Counted from the stretch's first letter, positions 1-9,326 are shown. The stretch: 60,197 bases of DNA from an uncultured Prevotella sp. (GCA_900768785.1 CAAGEG010000021.1:1-60197), one strand, 5' to 3'. Notes: generated from the letters alone by a model not told the origin. Numbers and translations: made by a program.

Positions 1-107
1 CACCCCTTTCTTATAACTCTATAACTACTTAATAATTAATTAGTTATATATAATATATAGGAGTGGGTACCCCTTAAAAATCTAACTGTACAACTGTACT
101 ACTGTAC
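1..107 (+). repeat. Diverged palindromic array element (right part)
   Basis: Three tandem octamers (AACTGTAC, AACTGTAC, TACTGTAC) lie at 84-107. They are preceded by an AT-rich stretch of about 83 bp that begins ACCCCTT and contains TTAGTTATA. This order (ACCCC, AT-rich centre of about 80 bp, three octamers) is the same as in the element at 43501-43628, but the octamer is a different word. The matching left arm would lie just upstream of this window. The 200-bp conserved tail of the other copies is not seen here. Confidence 0.45.
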
Positions 108-266
108 GCTTTACCAAATGTTTAATAATCTAAAATATTGAATAATAATGAGTTATAATATATTTTCAAGTAAGGCTCCTATGATGCCGAAGGTCCAAAA
201 ACGGCAAAAATCATAGATTTTTTGCTCAAAAAACGTGTCTTTTGATATGCATAACCCCTCGTTCCG

Positions 267-515
267 TTGCCTTTTCCCTTACTTTCGTGCAGAATTTCTG
301 ACGCAAAATTTGTCTATTCCGACCACAGAACTAAGGATTTATGTGGCGAAATGGCACGTTTGGTTGCCGATTCGGGGGTAAACAAGGGTCAATTCGGCAC
401 ACTTGTTGAAGCTTTGAACGCCGATTTGCGTGCTCACGACTATGAAGTGTTGGAAAAGATAGCGCAAATAACGTGTTTACAAGGTGAGAATGACTTGTTT
501 ATGAGGCAAGAATAA
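267..515 (+). pseudogene. Probable gene remnant running into 22-bp repeats
   Basis: An open frame of 82 codons begins at a TTG; the first ATG in frame is at 351. The middle (about residues 15-65) reads like real protein, with an amphipathic helical character (GTLVEALNADLRAHDYEVL). The last 15 or so residues are encoded entirely by the 22-bp repeat array that starts at 469. I do not recognise the family. The lack of a good start and the repeat-derived C-terminus suggest a decayed gene fragment rather than a working gene. A near-consensus -7 box (TACTTTCG) lies at about 280, so transcription is possible. Confidence 0.3.
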
Positions 516-578
516 CGTGTTTACAAGGCGAGAATGACTTATTTATGAAGCAAGAATAACGTGTTTACAAGGCGAAAA
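469..578 (+). repeat. 22-bp tandem repeat array, site A
   Basis: Five consecutive 22-bp units start at 469, 491, 513, 535 and 557. Units 1, 3 and 5 begin TAACGTGTTTACAAGG and are nearly identical. Units 2 and 4 begin TGACTTRTTTATGARG. The array therefore has an A-B-A-B-A order with a 44-bp superperiod. Every unit begins with TAA or TGA and has TTTA near its middle, as in the arrays at 22810, 26002 and 43311. Confidence 0.85.
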
Positions 579-644
579 AGCTTGCTTGTGGAATTATATT
601 GTTGTGTATGCAGATAGGGTATCTTGTCGGTGAGTGGTGGAATG

Positions 645-676
645 AAAAAAGCCCGGAACACGATGTTTCCGAGCCC
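645..676 (-). terminator. Rho-independent terminator of the ilvE-DUF975 unit
   Basis: Read on the minus strand, GGCTCGGAAACA and TGTTCCGGGCT form a GC-rich hairpin followed by TTTTTTC. It lies about 40 bases past the DUF975 stop codon. Confidence 0.75.
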
Positions 677-715
677 AAATCGCTATGACTGTCTTTTCAG
701 ACTATTATCTTTTTA

Positions 716-1318
716 TTATTCTTCTTCTCCTTCTTTTATCAAGTCTTCATAGAAACTTGCGTGTGTACATTCCATATATGGCGAGAGGAAAAGGAAGCCT
801 ATGCCGAGTGACAAAAGGCACAATATGCCCCATCCAATGAAGCTTAAATCAAGCAGGAAGAGTTTCATTTTGTGTCCATTCATAAGGCACATGCTCTTCT
901 CTATTGCTGCATCGTAGCTCAATTGCGGATTGTCTTTGAGCACATAAGGTGTCATGCTGTATGAATAGGCTTTGACTATGCCGGGCACAATAAGCAGCAA
1001 GGACCATAGGAATGTGTATATTCCGGTAAGGAGTAATGTTAGCAGAACTCGCAAATAGTCTTTAAAGCCATCAAATAATGTGCCATAATCAACTTTTTCG
1101 TCGCGTATTACGCCAAGCCATAATATGTTATAGCCGTATTCTAATGGTAGCAAGAGGAGTGTGACTATCGAGCCTGCTGCTATCAACTGTACATTAGAGG
1201 ATACAGAAGATGGAACTCCCATAACTATAATATATATGAGTGTTACCAAAGCGCCAAAGATCCACTTTCCGTCAAGTGCGGCTAAGGCTTGCGACTTATA
1301 CTCTGAAATTCTTTTCAT
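716..1318 (-). CDS. DUF975 family integral membrane protein
   Basis: Predicted inner-membrane protein of 200 residues, function unknown. The N-terminus (MKRISEYKSQALAALDGKW) has the short basic amphipathic lead that I associate with DUF975. It is followed by several hydrophobic segments at about residues 20-38, 46-62, 90-120 and 155-182. A Pro-Gly motif (IVPGIVKAYSYSM, about 115-127) is typical of the family. The C-terminus is acidic (EGEEE). It follows ilvE by 43 bases on the same strand, with no clear promoter in the gap, and is followed by a terminator, so the two are probably co-transcribed. No link to branched-chain metabolism can be inferred from position alone. Confidence 0.75.
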   Translation of the reverse strand: MKRISEYKSQALAALDGKWIFGALVTLIYIIVMGVPSSVSSNVQLIAAGSIVTLLLLPLEYGYNILWLGVIRDEKVDYGTLFDGFKDYLRVLLTLLLTGIYTFLWSLLLIVPGIVKAYSYSMTPYVLKDNPQLSYDAAIEKSMCLMNGHKMKLFLLDLSFIGWGILCLLSLGIGFLFLSPYMECTHASFYEDLIKEGEEE

Positions 1319-1361
1319 AATAGATAATTTATTAAGGTTTAAATACTGTTTTTGACATCTG

Positions 1362-2384
1362 TCATTCTATTATTACGGTAGTCCAGTTGTGAATATCTGG
1401 TTCTGTTCCATATTGTATTCCACGCAATTTGTTATACAATTGTGTACTGATGGGTCCGGGCTTACCATCTTTGCTTATCACATAGCTCTTCTTGTTCTCA
1501 AGGTCGTCAATCTTTGAGATAGGGCTGATAACAGCAGCTGTGCCACACGCTCCTGCTTCTTCGAAGGTTGCCAACTCTTCTTCGGGCACTTGACGTCTCT
1601 CAACCTTCAATCCCATGTCTTCAGCAAGCTGCATAAGGCTCTTGTTGGTAATGCTTGGCAGTATACTTGTAGATTTCGGGGTGACATAAGTGTTGTTTTT
1701 TATACCGAAGAAGTTGGCGGCTCCACACTCGTCAATATATTTTTTCTCCTTAGCATCAAGATAGAATTCGCAGGCATATCCCAAGTCGTGAGCCATCTTA
1801 TTGGCATATAGCGATGCTGCATAGTTACCTCCGACCTTGTATTTGCCGGTTCCAAGAGGGGCAGAACGGTCATATTCGCGTATGATGACATAAGGATTGG
1901 TAGAGAACCCTCCCTTGAAATAGGGTCCAACAGGCGTTACGAAGATAAGAAACATATATTCTGTTGCCGGATGAACACCCACTTGTGGAGATGTACCTAT
2001 AAGGAGTGGACGAATGTATAACGTGGCTCCGCTCTCGTAGGTTGGTATGTATTCTTGATTTAGTCTCACCACTTTTTTTACCATTTCCTCAAACAAAGCA
2101 GTCGGAACTTCAGGCATAAGTATTCCTCGACATGTGCTTTGCAAACGTGCAGCATTCTCATCCATACGGAAAACTCGCACTTTGCCATCCGGACAACGAT
2201 AGGCTTTCAATCCCTCAAAAGCCTCTTGACCATAGTGAAGACATGTTGCTGCCATGTGCATGTGAATATATTCGTCTGAACAAATTTCTATTTCTCCCCA
2301 CGCACCATTACGATAACAACAACGAACATTGTAGTCTGTAGGCATGTAACCAAATGACAAATTAGACCAATCCAAATCTTTCAT
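1362..2384 (-). CDS. ilvE: Branched-chain amino acid aminotransferase (type II)
   Basis: PLP-dependent fold-type IV aminotransferase of 340 residues that interconverts Leu, Ile and Val with their 2-oxo acids using glutamate/2-oxoglutarate; cytoplasmic. The ordered signatures fit the BCAT-II subgroup: YGQEAFEGLKAYR (about 51-63), RPLLIGTSPQVGV (about 125-137), and GTGKYKVGGNYAAS with the PLP-binding lysine at about 183. EEAGACGTAAVISPI is the phosphate-binding region near the C-terminus. Length is normal for the family. A -7 promoter box lies about 95 bases upstream. D-amino acid aminotransferase is unlikely given the EAFEGLKAYR block. Confidence 0.96.
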   Translation of the reverse strand: MKDLDWSNLSFGYMPTDYNVRCCYRNGAWGEIEICSDEYIHMHMAATCLHYGQEAFEGLKAYRCPDGKVRVFRMDENAARLQSTCRGILMPEVPTALFEEMVKKVVRLNQEYIPTYESGATLYIRPLLIGTSPQVGVHPATEYMFLIFVTPVGPYFKGGFSTNPYVIIREYDRSAPLGTGKYKVGGNYAASLYANKMAHDLGYACEFYLDAKEKKYIDECGAANFFGIKNNTYVTPKSTSILPSITNKSLMQLAEDMGLKVERRQVPEEELATFEEAGACGTAAVISPISKIDDLENKKSYVISKDGKPGPISTQLYNKLRGIQYGTEPDIHNWTTVIIE

Positions 2385-2478
2385 AACCTATTGTTTTTGT
2401 TTTTCAAACGACCACACATATACTTCATTTATGGTATATGTATTGTCAGAATGTTTATTCCTTAATAATTATTTGTTG

Positions 2479-2486
2479 CAAAAGTA
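2479..2486 (-). promoter_or_regulatory. Bacteroidota -7 box for ilvE
   Basis: TACTTTTG on the minus strand matches TAnnTTTG. It lies about 95 bases before the ilvE ATG, leaving a fairly long AT-rich leader in which I see no attenuator hairpin. Confidence 0.5.
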
Positions 2487-2575
2487 GTAATAATATATAT
2501 AAAAATACAACTTTTCACAATTTATTTTAAAAGATATGTTACTTGTATTGACATTTTGCTATCAAAAAGCAACCA

Positions 2576-2770
2576 TCAGGCGTTGTCCGAATCGGCTAAC
2601 ATCGCCTTTAATCTTTCATCTGTTTTAGTGAGTTTCTCACGACATTGCTTGACAAGAGCCTGCGCTTGCTTCAACTGTTCCTCAAGTTTGTCTATATCAA
2701 GCTCGTTGTTTTCCATCTTGCTCACAATAGTCTCCAAGTCCTTAATGGCATCTTCATATTTCATATCCAT
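2576..2770 (-). CDS. xseB: Exodeoxyribonuclease VII small subunit
   Basis: 64-residue partner of XseA. Several copies assemble with one XseA chain into the nuclease that degrades single-stranded DNA to oligonucleotides. The sequence is almost wholly helical and coiled-coil like, with the family motif YEDAIKDLETIVSKMENNEL at the N-terminus and LEEQLKQAQALVKQCREKL following. The start ATG lies 30 bases after the xseA stop, so the pair is likely translated from one mRNA. Length is typical (60-80 residues). Confidence 0.95.
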   Translation of the reverse strand: MDMKYEDAIKDLETIVSKMENNELDIDKLEEQLKQAQALVKQCREKLTKTDERLKAMLADSDNA

Positions 2771-2800
2771 TGATGTTTATTTTGGTTATAATTGGTTAGT

Positions 2801-4036
2801 TCAATTTACTTTTGACTTTACCGTTCCTCTGTATAAACGTGTCTCTATTTCATCACCTTTGTGCAACATATTAATATCGCGCACTATCTTACCATTATGG
2901 AATGTAATAGAGAAGCCTCGTTTTAACATTATGGATGGATTAAGATTTTCTATGCGCCGTTCCATTATATCAAGTTGCGACAAGTATGATTGCAGCCTTT
3001 GAATTAAAGACTTTTTTGCCGAATTCAAACGCAAAGCAATATTATCTAAGGCAACAACATGAGCAAAAAGAGTCGCTTTTGAAGCCGCATTCAACTTCTC
3101 TGACAATCTTCCGACACGCAGTTTCTCTCTCTCCATACGCATAGTAACCGAACGAATAATGCGGTCTTGCATCTCTGTAATGTAGTCTGAGACAGTCTTA
3201 AGATTATCTATCAACAAAGCTGCTGCAGCTGTTGGGGTCTTTACTCTTGTATGCGCTATCATGTCCAATACGGTTTGGTCGCGCTCATGTCCTATTCCCG
3301 TAATTACAGGCAGCGGGAAATTTGCTACATTCTCAGCCAACAGCAACGAGTCAAAGCCTGACAAATCACTCGTAGCCCCACCGCCTCGTATTATTACAAC
3401 ACAATCAAACAAGTCTTTTCGCGCATATATCAGGTTAAGAGCATCTATTATGCTACTTTCTATCTTCTCTCCCTGCATCACAGCTTCAAATAACACGACA
3501 TTAAACTTAAACCCATAGAGATTGTGTTCAAGCTGATTGCAGAAGTCACCATAACCCGCAGCATTCTTAGCTGATATAACGGCTATGTTTTGGGCAAAGG
3601 CTGACAAAGGCAATTCTTTGTTTAAATCTATCACACCTTCCTCTATTAGGACTCGTATAATCTCGCGACGCTTGCGCTCCATATCGCCCAAAGTAAAGAC
3701 CGGGTCTATATCTGTAACTATTAACGAGTATCCATAGAGCTCGTGAAACTGTGGATAAGCTTTGACAAGAATCTTCATTCCGGCAGACAGAGTGCGCTCT
3801 GTGACATTCTCAAAACTTGTTTTCAGCTGTCTCCATGTGCTTCTCCAACATTTGGCAGAAGCCTTTGCAACCGGAGTGTTGCCATCTAAGCCCTTCTGAA
3901 TAAACTCCATGTAACAATTGCCACCTACTTCTCTTATCTCAGCAAGTTCTGCTTCAACCCAATAGTCATCAGGCAACGACCTTTCTATTGCCTGTCTGAC
4001 CAACAGATTAAGCTCATATAGTGTCAACTTTTCCAT
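2801..4036 (-). CDS. xseA: Exodeoxyribonuclease VII large subunit
   Basis: Catalytic subunit (411 residues) of exonuclease VII, acting in recombination and mismatch repair. An N-terminal OB-fold for DNA binding (about 1-105, with WVEAELAEIREVGGNCYMEF) is followed by the nuclease core. That core has ISAKNAAGYGDFCNQL (about 154-169), the IIRGGGATSDLSGFDS block (about 216-231) and GIGHERDQTVLDMIA (about 247-261). A helical region then leads to a short C-terminal domain (LKRGFSITFHNGKIV). It lies between the subtilase and xseB, all on the minus strand with gaps of 20-30 bases, which points to one operon. Confidence 0.97.
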   Translation of the reverse strand: MEKLTLYELNLLVRQAIERSLPDDYWVEAELAEIREVGGNCYMEFIQKGLDGNTPVAKASAKCWRSTWRQLKTSFENVTERTLSAGMKILVKAYPQFHELYGYSLIVTDIDPVFTLGDMERKRREIIRVLIEEGVIDLNKELPLSAFAQNIAVISAKNAAGYGDFCNQLEHNLYGFKFNVVLFEAVMQGEKIESSIIDALNLIYARKDLFDCVVIIRGGGATSDLSGFDSLLLAENVANFPLPVITGIGHERDQTVLDMIAHTRVKTPTAAAALLIDNLKTVSDYITEMQDRIIRSVTMRMEREKLRVGRLSEKLNAASKATLFAHVVALDNIALRLNSAKKSLIQRLQSYLSQLDIMERRIENLNPSIMLKRGFSITFHNGKIVRDINMLHKGDEIETRLYRGTVKSKVN

Positions 4037-4057
4037 AGAGAAGATTTAGTAATATGA

Positions 4058-5449
4058 TTATTTCTTTAACGCTTTTCTGAAATTGGGAATGCCATATCCA
4101 TATATATTATCCGGAGAAGATGTGTTATCTGAACATTGGCGCACAAGATTGATGATTTCTTTTGCTGTTAGTGAAGGGCAAGCCTGCCATAAACAAGCCA
4201 CTAAGCCCGAAACTACTGGTGTGGAAAACGAGGTTCCTATATCCTTGATAATTGTTCCCCGACCGGTAATCACAGCTGTTGGACTTCCTAATGCCATGAC
4301 ATCGGGCTTGACACGACCATCGGCAGTAGGTCCGATAGAGCTGAATGCAGCATTTCGACAATCGGGTGTGACAGCACCAACAGTAAGAATATCGTACGCA
4401 TCTGCGGGAACATTAATCTTTTTCCATGTTCCCATACCATCATTTCCTGCACTATTTACAAGAACAATGCCTTTGTTAGCCAGCATAGAAGCCGTTTTAC
4501 TTATCAATGCAGTATGGCCGTCAAGGTGTGCATAACTATAATTGTCACCTTTAGAATCAAAAGAATGGTAACCTAAAGAACTACTTATAACATCAACTCC
4601 GACGCTATCTGCAAACTCTACGGCTGCAGCCCAGTAATCTTCTTCCGCAAGACTTTCGGTCGTATTATCTTCACATCTTAACAGCCAATATGCAGCATCG
4701 GGTGCCGTTCCTACAAATGTGCCGGGAACATTTACGCCCATTACGGATAACACTTTTGTACCATGCTCCATTTCACGAAATAGGCTCTTAGCCTGTGGTA
4801 CAACAAAATCCTTCCAGCCCAGTATGTTTATTGACTGAAAACAGGGTATTAGGTCTACATTCATAAAGCCTCCGTCAAGCACAGCTATAGTCTTTCCTCG
4901 TCCTGTAAGCCCACGACTGTGTAGATAAATACCGCTAAGCATGTCTATTTGTCCCTTAGCCACACCATAATTATCTTGAACATCTTCGTCCCATGTCTTT
5001 AATTCATTATGATAACGTAAGCGTGCAGGTGATTCAACTATGCTATCCGGCGATGTCCAAACCTTTTTTATCTCTTTGACAAAAGGTAGATTCTCAATAG
5101 GTTTCAACTTTTCCGTGTGAGTGCGAACAAGTATAGTATTATTCCATTTACTCATACTAACCACATCAAACCCGGCAGTTTTTATGCGCTCAATGTATAT
5201 TCTACTTATTGGAAGGTCGGTAGAGTCTATTGGAAGATGTTGTTTGCGACGACGCTCTATAGCTTTTGAAGACAAAAAACTATCGGCTTGGTTGATGTTA
5301 AATTGGCATCCCACCTTATCGACAAACTTCAAACGAAACAAAAAAGTCTTGCCTCCGGGATACTTTATTTTGGCTGGCTCTTCCTGTTTCGCTATCGCAC
5401 AACATGCTACAAGCAAAAAATAAAATAATATAAAAAGAGTTTTTTTCAT
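4058..5449 (-). CDS. Secreted S8 (subtilisin-like) serine protease
   Basis: 463-residue exported protease. A Sec signal peptide (MKKTLFILFYFLLVACCAIA) is followed by a propeptide-like region and the S8 domain from about residue 165. The triad is visible: Asp192 in AVLDGGF, His229 in MEHGTKV, and Ser407 in GTSFSTP. The oxyanion Asn is about 336 in SAGND. The protein ends shortly after the catalytic domain and shows no T9SS sorting domain, so it is probably periplasmic or outer-membrane associated. The signal peptide ends in ACCAIAKQ; a lipoprotein cleavage before one of these cysteines cannot be excluded. It is the first gene of the unit that includes xseA and xseB, with a -7 box about 25 bases upstream. 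Confidence 0.93.
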   Translation of the reverse strand: MKKTLFILFYFLLVACCAIAKQEEPAKIKYPGGKTFLFRLKFVDKVGCQFNINQADSFLSSKAIERRRKQHLPIDSTDLPISRIYIERIKTAGFDVVSMSKWNNTILVRTHTEKLKPIENLPFVKEIKKVWTSPDSIVESPARLRYHNELKTWDEDVQDNYGVAKGQIDMLSGIYLHSRGLTGRGKTIAVLDGGFMNVDLIPCFQSINILGWKDFVVPQAKSLFREMEHGTKVLSVMGVNVPGTFVGTAPDAAYWLLRCEDNTTESLAEEDYWAAAVEFADSVGVDVISSSLGYHSFDSKGDNYSYAHLDGHTALISKTASMLANKGIVLVNSAGNDGMGTWKKINVPADAYDILTVGAVTPDCRNAAFSSIGPTADGRVKPDVMALGSPTAVITGRGTIIKDIGTSFSTPVVSGLVACLWQACPSLTAKEIINLVRQCSDNTSSPDNIYGYGIPNFRKALKK

Positions 5450-5470
5450 CGCAAATTATTATTTATCTTG

Positions 5471-5478
5471 CAAATGTA
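5471..5478 (-). promoter_or_regulatory. -7 box for the subtilase-xseAB unit
   Basis: TACATTTG on the minus strand lies about 22 bases before the subtilase ATG. Together with the plus-strand box at 5557 it makes a divergent promoter region of about 110 bp. Confidence 0.6.
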
Positions 5479-5556
5479 GGAATTTTTATGCTATATCTAA
5501 GCAAGATAATAGCCAAAAAACTAAGCTTAAAATAATTCAAGCATAATAAAAATGAG

Positions 5557-5564
5557 TAACTTTG
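5557..5564 (+). promoter_or_regulatory. -7 box for the MATE exporter
   Basis: TAACTTTG matches TAnnTTTG. An apparent upstream TTG start at 5562 lies inside this box, so translation must begin further down, at the ATG at 5598. Confidence 0.6.
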
Positions 5565-5597
5565 CACAAAAATACGCAAACTGTTTCTTTCATATTA

Positions 5598-6950
5598 ATG
5601 AATAATAAACAATCAACACTTGAATTAGGAACAAAACCTGTTGGCAAGCTTCTTATGCAATATGCTTTGCCGGCAATAATAGCGATGACGGCATCTTCGT
5701 TATATAATACTACAGACAGCATATTTATTGGTCAAGGAGTGAATGCTCTCGCTATTAGTGGATTAGCCATAACATTCCCTTTAATGAATCTTTCTGCTGC
5801 TTTCGGTGCTGCTGTCGGCATCGGAGCTTCCACTTGCATCTCCGTAAAACTGGGACAAAAAGACTATACTATGGCAGAAAAGATTTTTGGGAATAGTTTT
5901 ATACTTAATATAATAGTAGGTCTTTTATTCGCTACCATATCATTATTGTTCTTAAATCCTATACTCTATTTCTTCGGAGCAAGTAACAAGACACTACCCT
6001 ATGCCAAAGAATATATGGAGATAATCCTATTTGGCAACGTGATAACACATTTGTTCTTTGGCATGAACGCATTACTTAGAGCTGCAGGGAAGCCGCGTCA
6101 TGCCATGTATGCCACAATAATGAGTGTGGTTATTAACACCATTCTTTCACCTATTTTCATTTGGCCGTTGGACATGGGCATAAGAGGAGCTGCTCTTGCA
6201 ACCGTATTATCGCAAATAATTTCACTTACTTGGCAATGCAATATATTTAACAAGAAAAAGGAAATAATACATTTTAAAAGAGGTATATATGACTTAAAGC
6301 GAGATATAGTAAAGAATATTTTTGCTATTGGAATGTCACCTTTTGCCATGAATACATGTGCTTGCATAGTGGTCATCTTTATAAATAACGCCCTTGCACG
6401 TTATGGTGGCGATATGGCTGTTGGTGCTTATGGTATTGCAAACAAGGTGGCATTTATCTTTATAATGATAAACATGGGTATCAATCAAGGCATGTTACCA
6501 ATAGCAGGATACAACTATGGAGCTCAAAAATACGATCGTTTGATGAAAGTCCTTAAATACTCCATAATTGCAGCAACCATAATAACCACCTCCGGATTTG
6601 CAATATCACAATTGTTCCCATACGAATGCGCACGATTATTCACAAATGATAAAGAACTAATAAACCTATCTATAAGAGCAATAGAAATAAACATGATAGC
6701 CTTTCCTGTTATAGGATACCAGATGGTAATAACCAATTTCTTTCAGAGTATAGGCAAAGCGGGTATGAGCATATTCCTTTCTTTGTCAAGACAAATGTTA
6801 TTCCTTTTGCCGCTACTTATTATTTTGCCACCTATATTGGGCGTAGATGGAGTATGGATAGCATTACCTGTATCTGACGTAATTGCCGCAATAGTAGCTG
6901 CAATAATAATGACGGTTTATATGAAAAAACTGGGAAAAACGGTTTCGTAA
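5598..6950 (+). CDS. MATE family cation/drug antiporter
   Basis: About 450-residue, 12-helix inner-membrane exporter of the multidrug and toxic compound extrusion family, using an H+ or Na+ gradient. The N-terminal motif GKLLMQYALPAIIAMTASSL and the repeat QGVNALAISGLAITFPLMNL mark the first half. AAGKPRHAMYATIMSVVINT (about 180) and GINQGMLPIAGYNYGAQKYD (about 305-325) are conserved in the family. I chose the ATG at 5598 because the longer frame would start with a TTG inside the promoter. The substrate cannot be told. The neighbouring kinase-like gene starts 52 bases downstream. Confidence 0.93.
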   Translation: MNNKQSTLELGTKPVGKLLMQYALPAIIAMTASSLYNTTDSIFIGQGVNALAISGLAITFPLMNLSAAFGAAVGIGASTCISVKLGQKDYTMAEKIFGNSFILNIIVGLLFATISLLFLNPILYFFGASNKTLPYAKEYMEIILFGNVITHLFFGMNALLRAAGKPRHAMYATIMSVVINTILSPIFIWPLDMGIRGAALATVLSQIISLTWQCNIFNKKKEIIHFKRGIYDLKRDIVKNIFAIGMSPFAMNTCACIVVIFINNALARYGGDMAVGAYGIANKVAFIFIMINMGINQGMLPIAGYNYGAQKYDRLMKVLKYSIIAATIITTSGFAISQLFPYECARLFTNDKELINLSIRAIEINMIAFPVIGYQMVITNFFQSIGKAGMSIFLSLSRQMLFLLPLLIILPPILGVDGVWIALPVSDVIAAIVAAIIMTVYMKKLGKTVS

Positions 6951-7002
6951 ACACTTTTATTTGAAAGAACAAGAAAAATAGAATATAAATACATTATCAT
7001 AT

Positions 7003-7638
7003 ATGAAGCACAAAAACAATTTGATAATTATCATAGGACGTGAAATAGGAAGTGGTGGAAGGACAATTGCACGTTTACTTGCAGAAAAATACGGATGCCA
7101 ATTCTATGATAGAGAAATACTAAATCTTGCAGCTAAGGAAAGCGGATTTAATGAAAAATTCTTTGAACAAAATGATGAAAAAAAAGGAATTTTCAAATCC
7201 TTATTTCACATACATGTACCATTTATATCGGATAGTTGTTTCTATGATAATGGATTGTCTCAAGAAAGCCTGTTTAAAATGCAGAGTGATGCAATACGTA
7301 AAGCAGCTCAAAAAGGACCATGTGTGTTTGTAGGGCGTTGCGCCGATTATGTTCTTAGAGACTTTGAAAACGTTGTGAGCTTCTTTATTACGGCAAATAT
7401 TGACGAGCGCATCAAAAGAGTGAGCCAACGATATGGCTATTCAGAACAAGAGTCACGTAAATTAATTGAGAACGGCGAGCGACAAAGAGCATCTTATTAT
7501 AACTATTATACCGGAAAAAAATGGGGAGATAGCCGTTCTTACGACCTATGTATTAACTCAAGTATATTAGGTATAGAAGGCACAATGGAGCTGATTGGAG
7601 ATTTTTTAGACAAAGTACACATAATACATAACAAATAA
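7003..7638 (+). CDS. Cytidylate kinase-like family protein
   Basis: 211-residue P-loop nucleoside/nucleotide kinase homologue of the cytidylate-kinase-like family, distinct from true Cmk. The N-terminal IIIIGREIGSGGRTIARLLA (about 8-27) is the modified Walker A typical of this group. YGCQFYDREILNLAAKESG follows, then VFVGRCADYVLRD (about 108-120) and the lid-like RYGYSEQESRKLIENGERQRA. The real substrate is not established for this family. The stop is 5 bases before the GTG of the phosphoesterase gene, so the two are probably an operon. Confidence 0.85.
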   Translation: MKHKNNLIIIIGREIGSGGRTIARLLAEKYGCQFYDREILNLAAKESGFNEKFFEQNDEKKGIFKSLFHIHVPFISDSCFYDNGLSQESLFKMQSDAIRKAAQKGPCVFVGRCADYVLRDFENVVSFFITANIDERIKRVSQRYGYSEQESRKLIENGERQRASYYNYYTGKKWGDSRSYDLCINSSILGIEGTMELIGDFLDKVHIIHNK

Positions 7639-7643
7639 TTATC

Positions 7644-8138
7644 GTGAAAAAGATTGGTATTATAAGTGATACCCATTCTTACTGGGATAAGAAATATCTA
7701 CACTATTTTGAACCTTGCGACGAGATTTGGCATGCCGGAGATATTGGCTCATTGGAAGTAGCTCAGAAATTAGCAGAGTTCAGAACACTACGAGCGGTTT
7801 GTGGGAACTGCGATGGAGGAGACCTAAGGCGTATGTTCCCTGAATTGTTAAGGTGGCGTTGCGAAAATATCGATGTACTTATGAAACATATAGGCGGCTA
7901 TCCCGGAAATTACGATGCATCTGTTAGGGGAACCATATACGCCTCACCGCCTCAACTATTCATATCAGGTCACTCGCACATATTAAAAATTAAATATGAC
8001 AAAACATTACGTCTTCTACACATAAATCCCGGAGCTGCAGGTCTTCAAGGTTGGCATAAAGATAGAACTTTAATAAGATTAACTATTGAAGACAATAATT
8101 TTACTGATTGTGAGGTTATTACATTAGGGGGTCATTAA
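7644..8138 (+). CDS. YfcE-type metallophosphoesterase
   Basis: 164-residue calcineurin-like phosphoesterase of the YfcE/MJ0936 type with a two-metal active site. The metal-binding blocks occur in order: ISDTHS (7-12), HAGDIGS (about 31-37), GNCDG (about 54-58), a lone HIG near 83-85, and SGHSH (about 108-112). The start codon is GTG, 5 bases after the previous stop. Substrate unknown; relatives hydrolyse phosphodiesters in vitro. Cytoplasmic, with no signal peptide. Confidence 0.9.
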   Translation: MKKIGIISDTHSYWDKKYLHYFEPCDEIWHAGDIGSLEVAQKLAEFRTLRAVCGNCDGGDLRRMFPELLRWRCENIDVLMKHIGGYPGNYDASVRGTIYASPPQLFISGHSHILKIKYDKTLRLLHINPGAAGLQGWHKDRTLIRLTIEDNNFTDCEVITLGGH

Positions 8139-8195
8139 AGACCATCATATAAGCGAATTATTATATTATTTCATTAAATACATATTAATTTATTT

Positions 8196-9326
8196 ATGAA
8201 AAATATTATCATAACCGGTGGAGCAGGCTTTATAGGGAGCCATGTGGTAAGGTTGTTTGTAAACAAATATCCTGATTATCATATCGTTAATATAGACAAA
8301 CTGACTTATGCAGGAAATCTTGCAAACTTGAAAGATATTGAAAATAGACAGAACTATACATTTGTCAAAGCTGATATCTGCGATTTTGACCTCATGCTGC
8401 AACTATTACAAACATATAATATTGATGGTATTATTCATTTAGCAGCCGAAAGTCATGTTGATAGAAGCATACAAGACCCTTTCACCTTTGCAAAAACTAA
8501 TGTTCTTGGAACATTGTCTTTGCTTCAAGCAGCAAAGACTTATTGGGAATCAAACCCCGAAGGATATGAAGGCAAACGCTTTTATCATATCTCAACAGAT
8601 GAGGTTTATGGGGCTTTAGCACTTAGCCATCCGGATGGAATAGAACCACCTTATACCACTAAAGCCTCATCTCAACATCACGAAGCATATGGGGAAGACT
8701 TCTTTTATGAAACAACAAAATATAATCCACATAGTCCTTATTCGGCGTCAAAAGCAAGTAGTGACCATTTCGTAAGAGCATTTCACGACACTTATGGTAT
8801 GCCAACCATTGTTACAAATTGCTCAAACAACTATGGACCATATCAGTTCCCGGAGAAACTTATTCCTTTATTCATTAATAACATTCAACATCGCAAACCA
8901 CTTCCTGTATATGGTAAAGGTGAGAATGTGCGTGATTGGTTGTATGTTGAAGACCATGCAAGGGCAATAGATCTTATTTTTCATAACGGGAAAATTGCAG
9001 AAACATACAACATCGGCGGTTTTAATGAATGGAAAAATATAGATATTATAAAAGTTATAATAAATACAGTTGATCGCTTACTCGGCAGAAAAGAAGGAGA
9101 AGATTTAAATCTTATAACTTACGTTACCGATCGTAAGGGACACGATATGCGTTATGCAATAGATTCAACAAAATTACAAAAAGAACTTGGTTGGGAACCT
9201 TCGCTACAATTTGAGGAAGGTATTGAAAAGACTGTTAAATGGTATCTGGACAATCAAGAGTGGTTAAATAATATCACCAATGGTGAATATGAAAAATACT
9301 ACGAACAAATGTATAATGGAAGATAA
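8196..9326 (+). CDS. rfbB: dTDP-glucose 4,6-dehydratase
   Basis: 376-residue SDR enzyme converting dTDP-glucose to dTDP-4-keto-6-deoxyglucose, the branch point to rhamnose and amino-dideoxy sugars. It has the NAD-binding GGAGFIGSH (about 7-15), STDEVYG (about 131-137) and the catalytic SPYSASKASSDH with Tyr/Lys. NNYGPYQFPEKLIPL and the C-terminal DRKGHDMRYAID are diagnostic. rfbA, rfbC and rfbD are not in the window; fdtA and fdtB downstream suggest the product is routed to a 3-amino sugar. The stop codon overlaps the next start (TAATG). Confidence 0.97.
   Translation: MKNIIITGGAGFIGSHVVRLFVNKYPDYHIVNIDKLTYAGNLANLKDIENRQNYTFVKADICDFDLMLQLLQTYNIDGIIHLAAESHVDRSIQDPFTFAKTNVLGTLSLLQAAKTYWESNPEGYEGKRFYHISTDEVYGALALSHPDGIEPPYTTKASSQHHEAYGEDFFYETTKYNPHSPYSASKASSDHFVRAFHDTYGMPTIVTNCSNNYGPYQFPEKLIPLFINNIQHRKPLPVYGKGENVRDWLYVEDHARAIDLIFHNGKIAETYNIGGFNEWKNIDIIKVIINTVDRLLGRKEGEDLNLITYVTDRKGHDMRYAIDSTKLQKELGWEPSLQFEEGIEKTVKWYLDNQEWLNNITNGEYEKYYEQMYNGR

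Noticed and set aside
2556..3002. 148-codon plus-strand ORF over xseB and xseA
   Set aside because: Antisense to two clear genes; Ser/Leu-rich composition typical of a shadow frame.
5562..5597. TTG start giving 12 extra residues on the MATE exporter
   Set aside because: The TTG is part of a TAACTTTG promoter box, so it is upstream of any transcript start.
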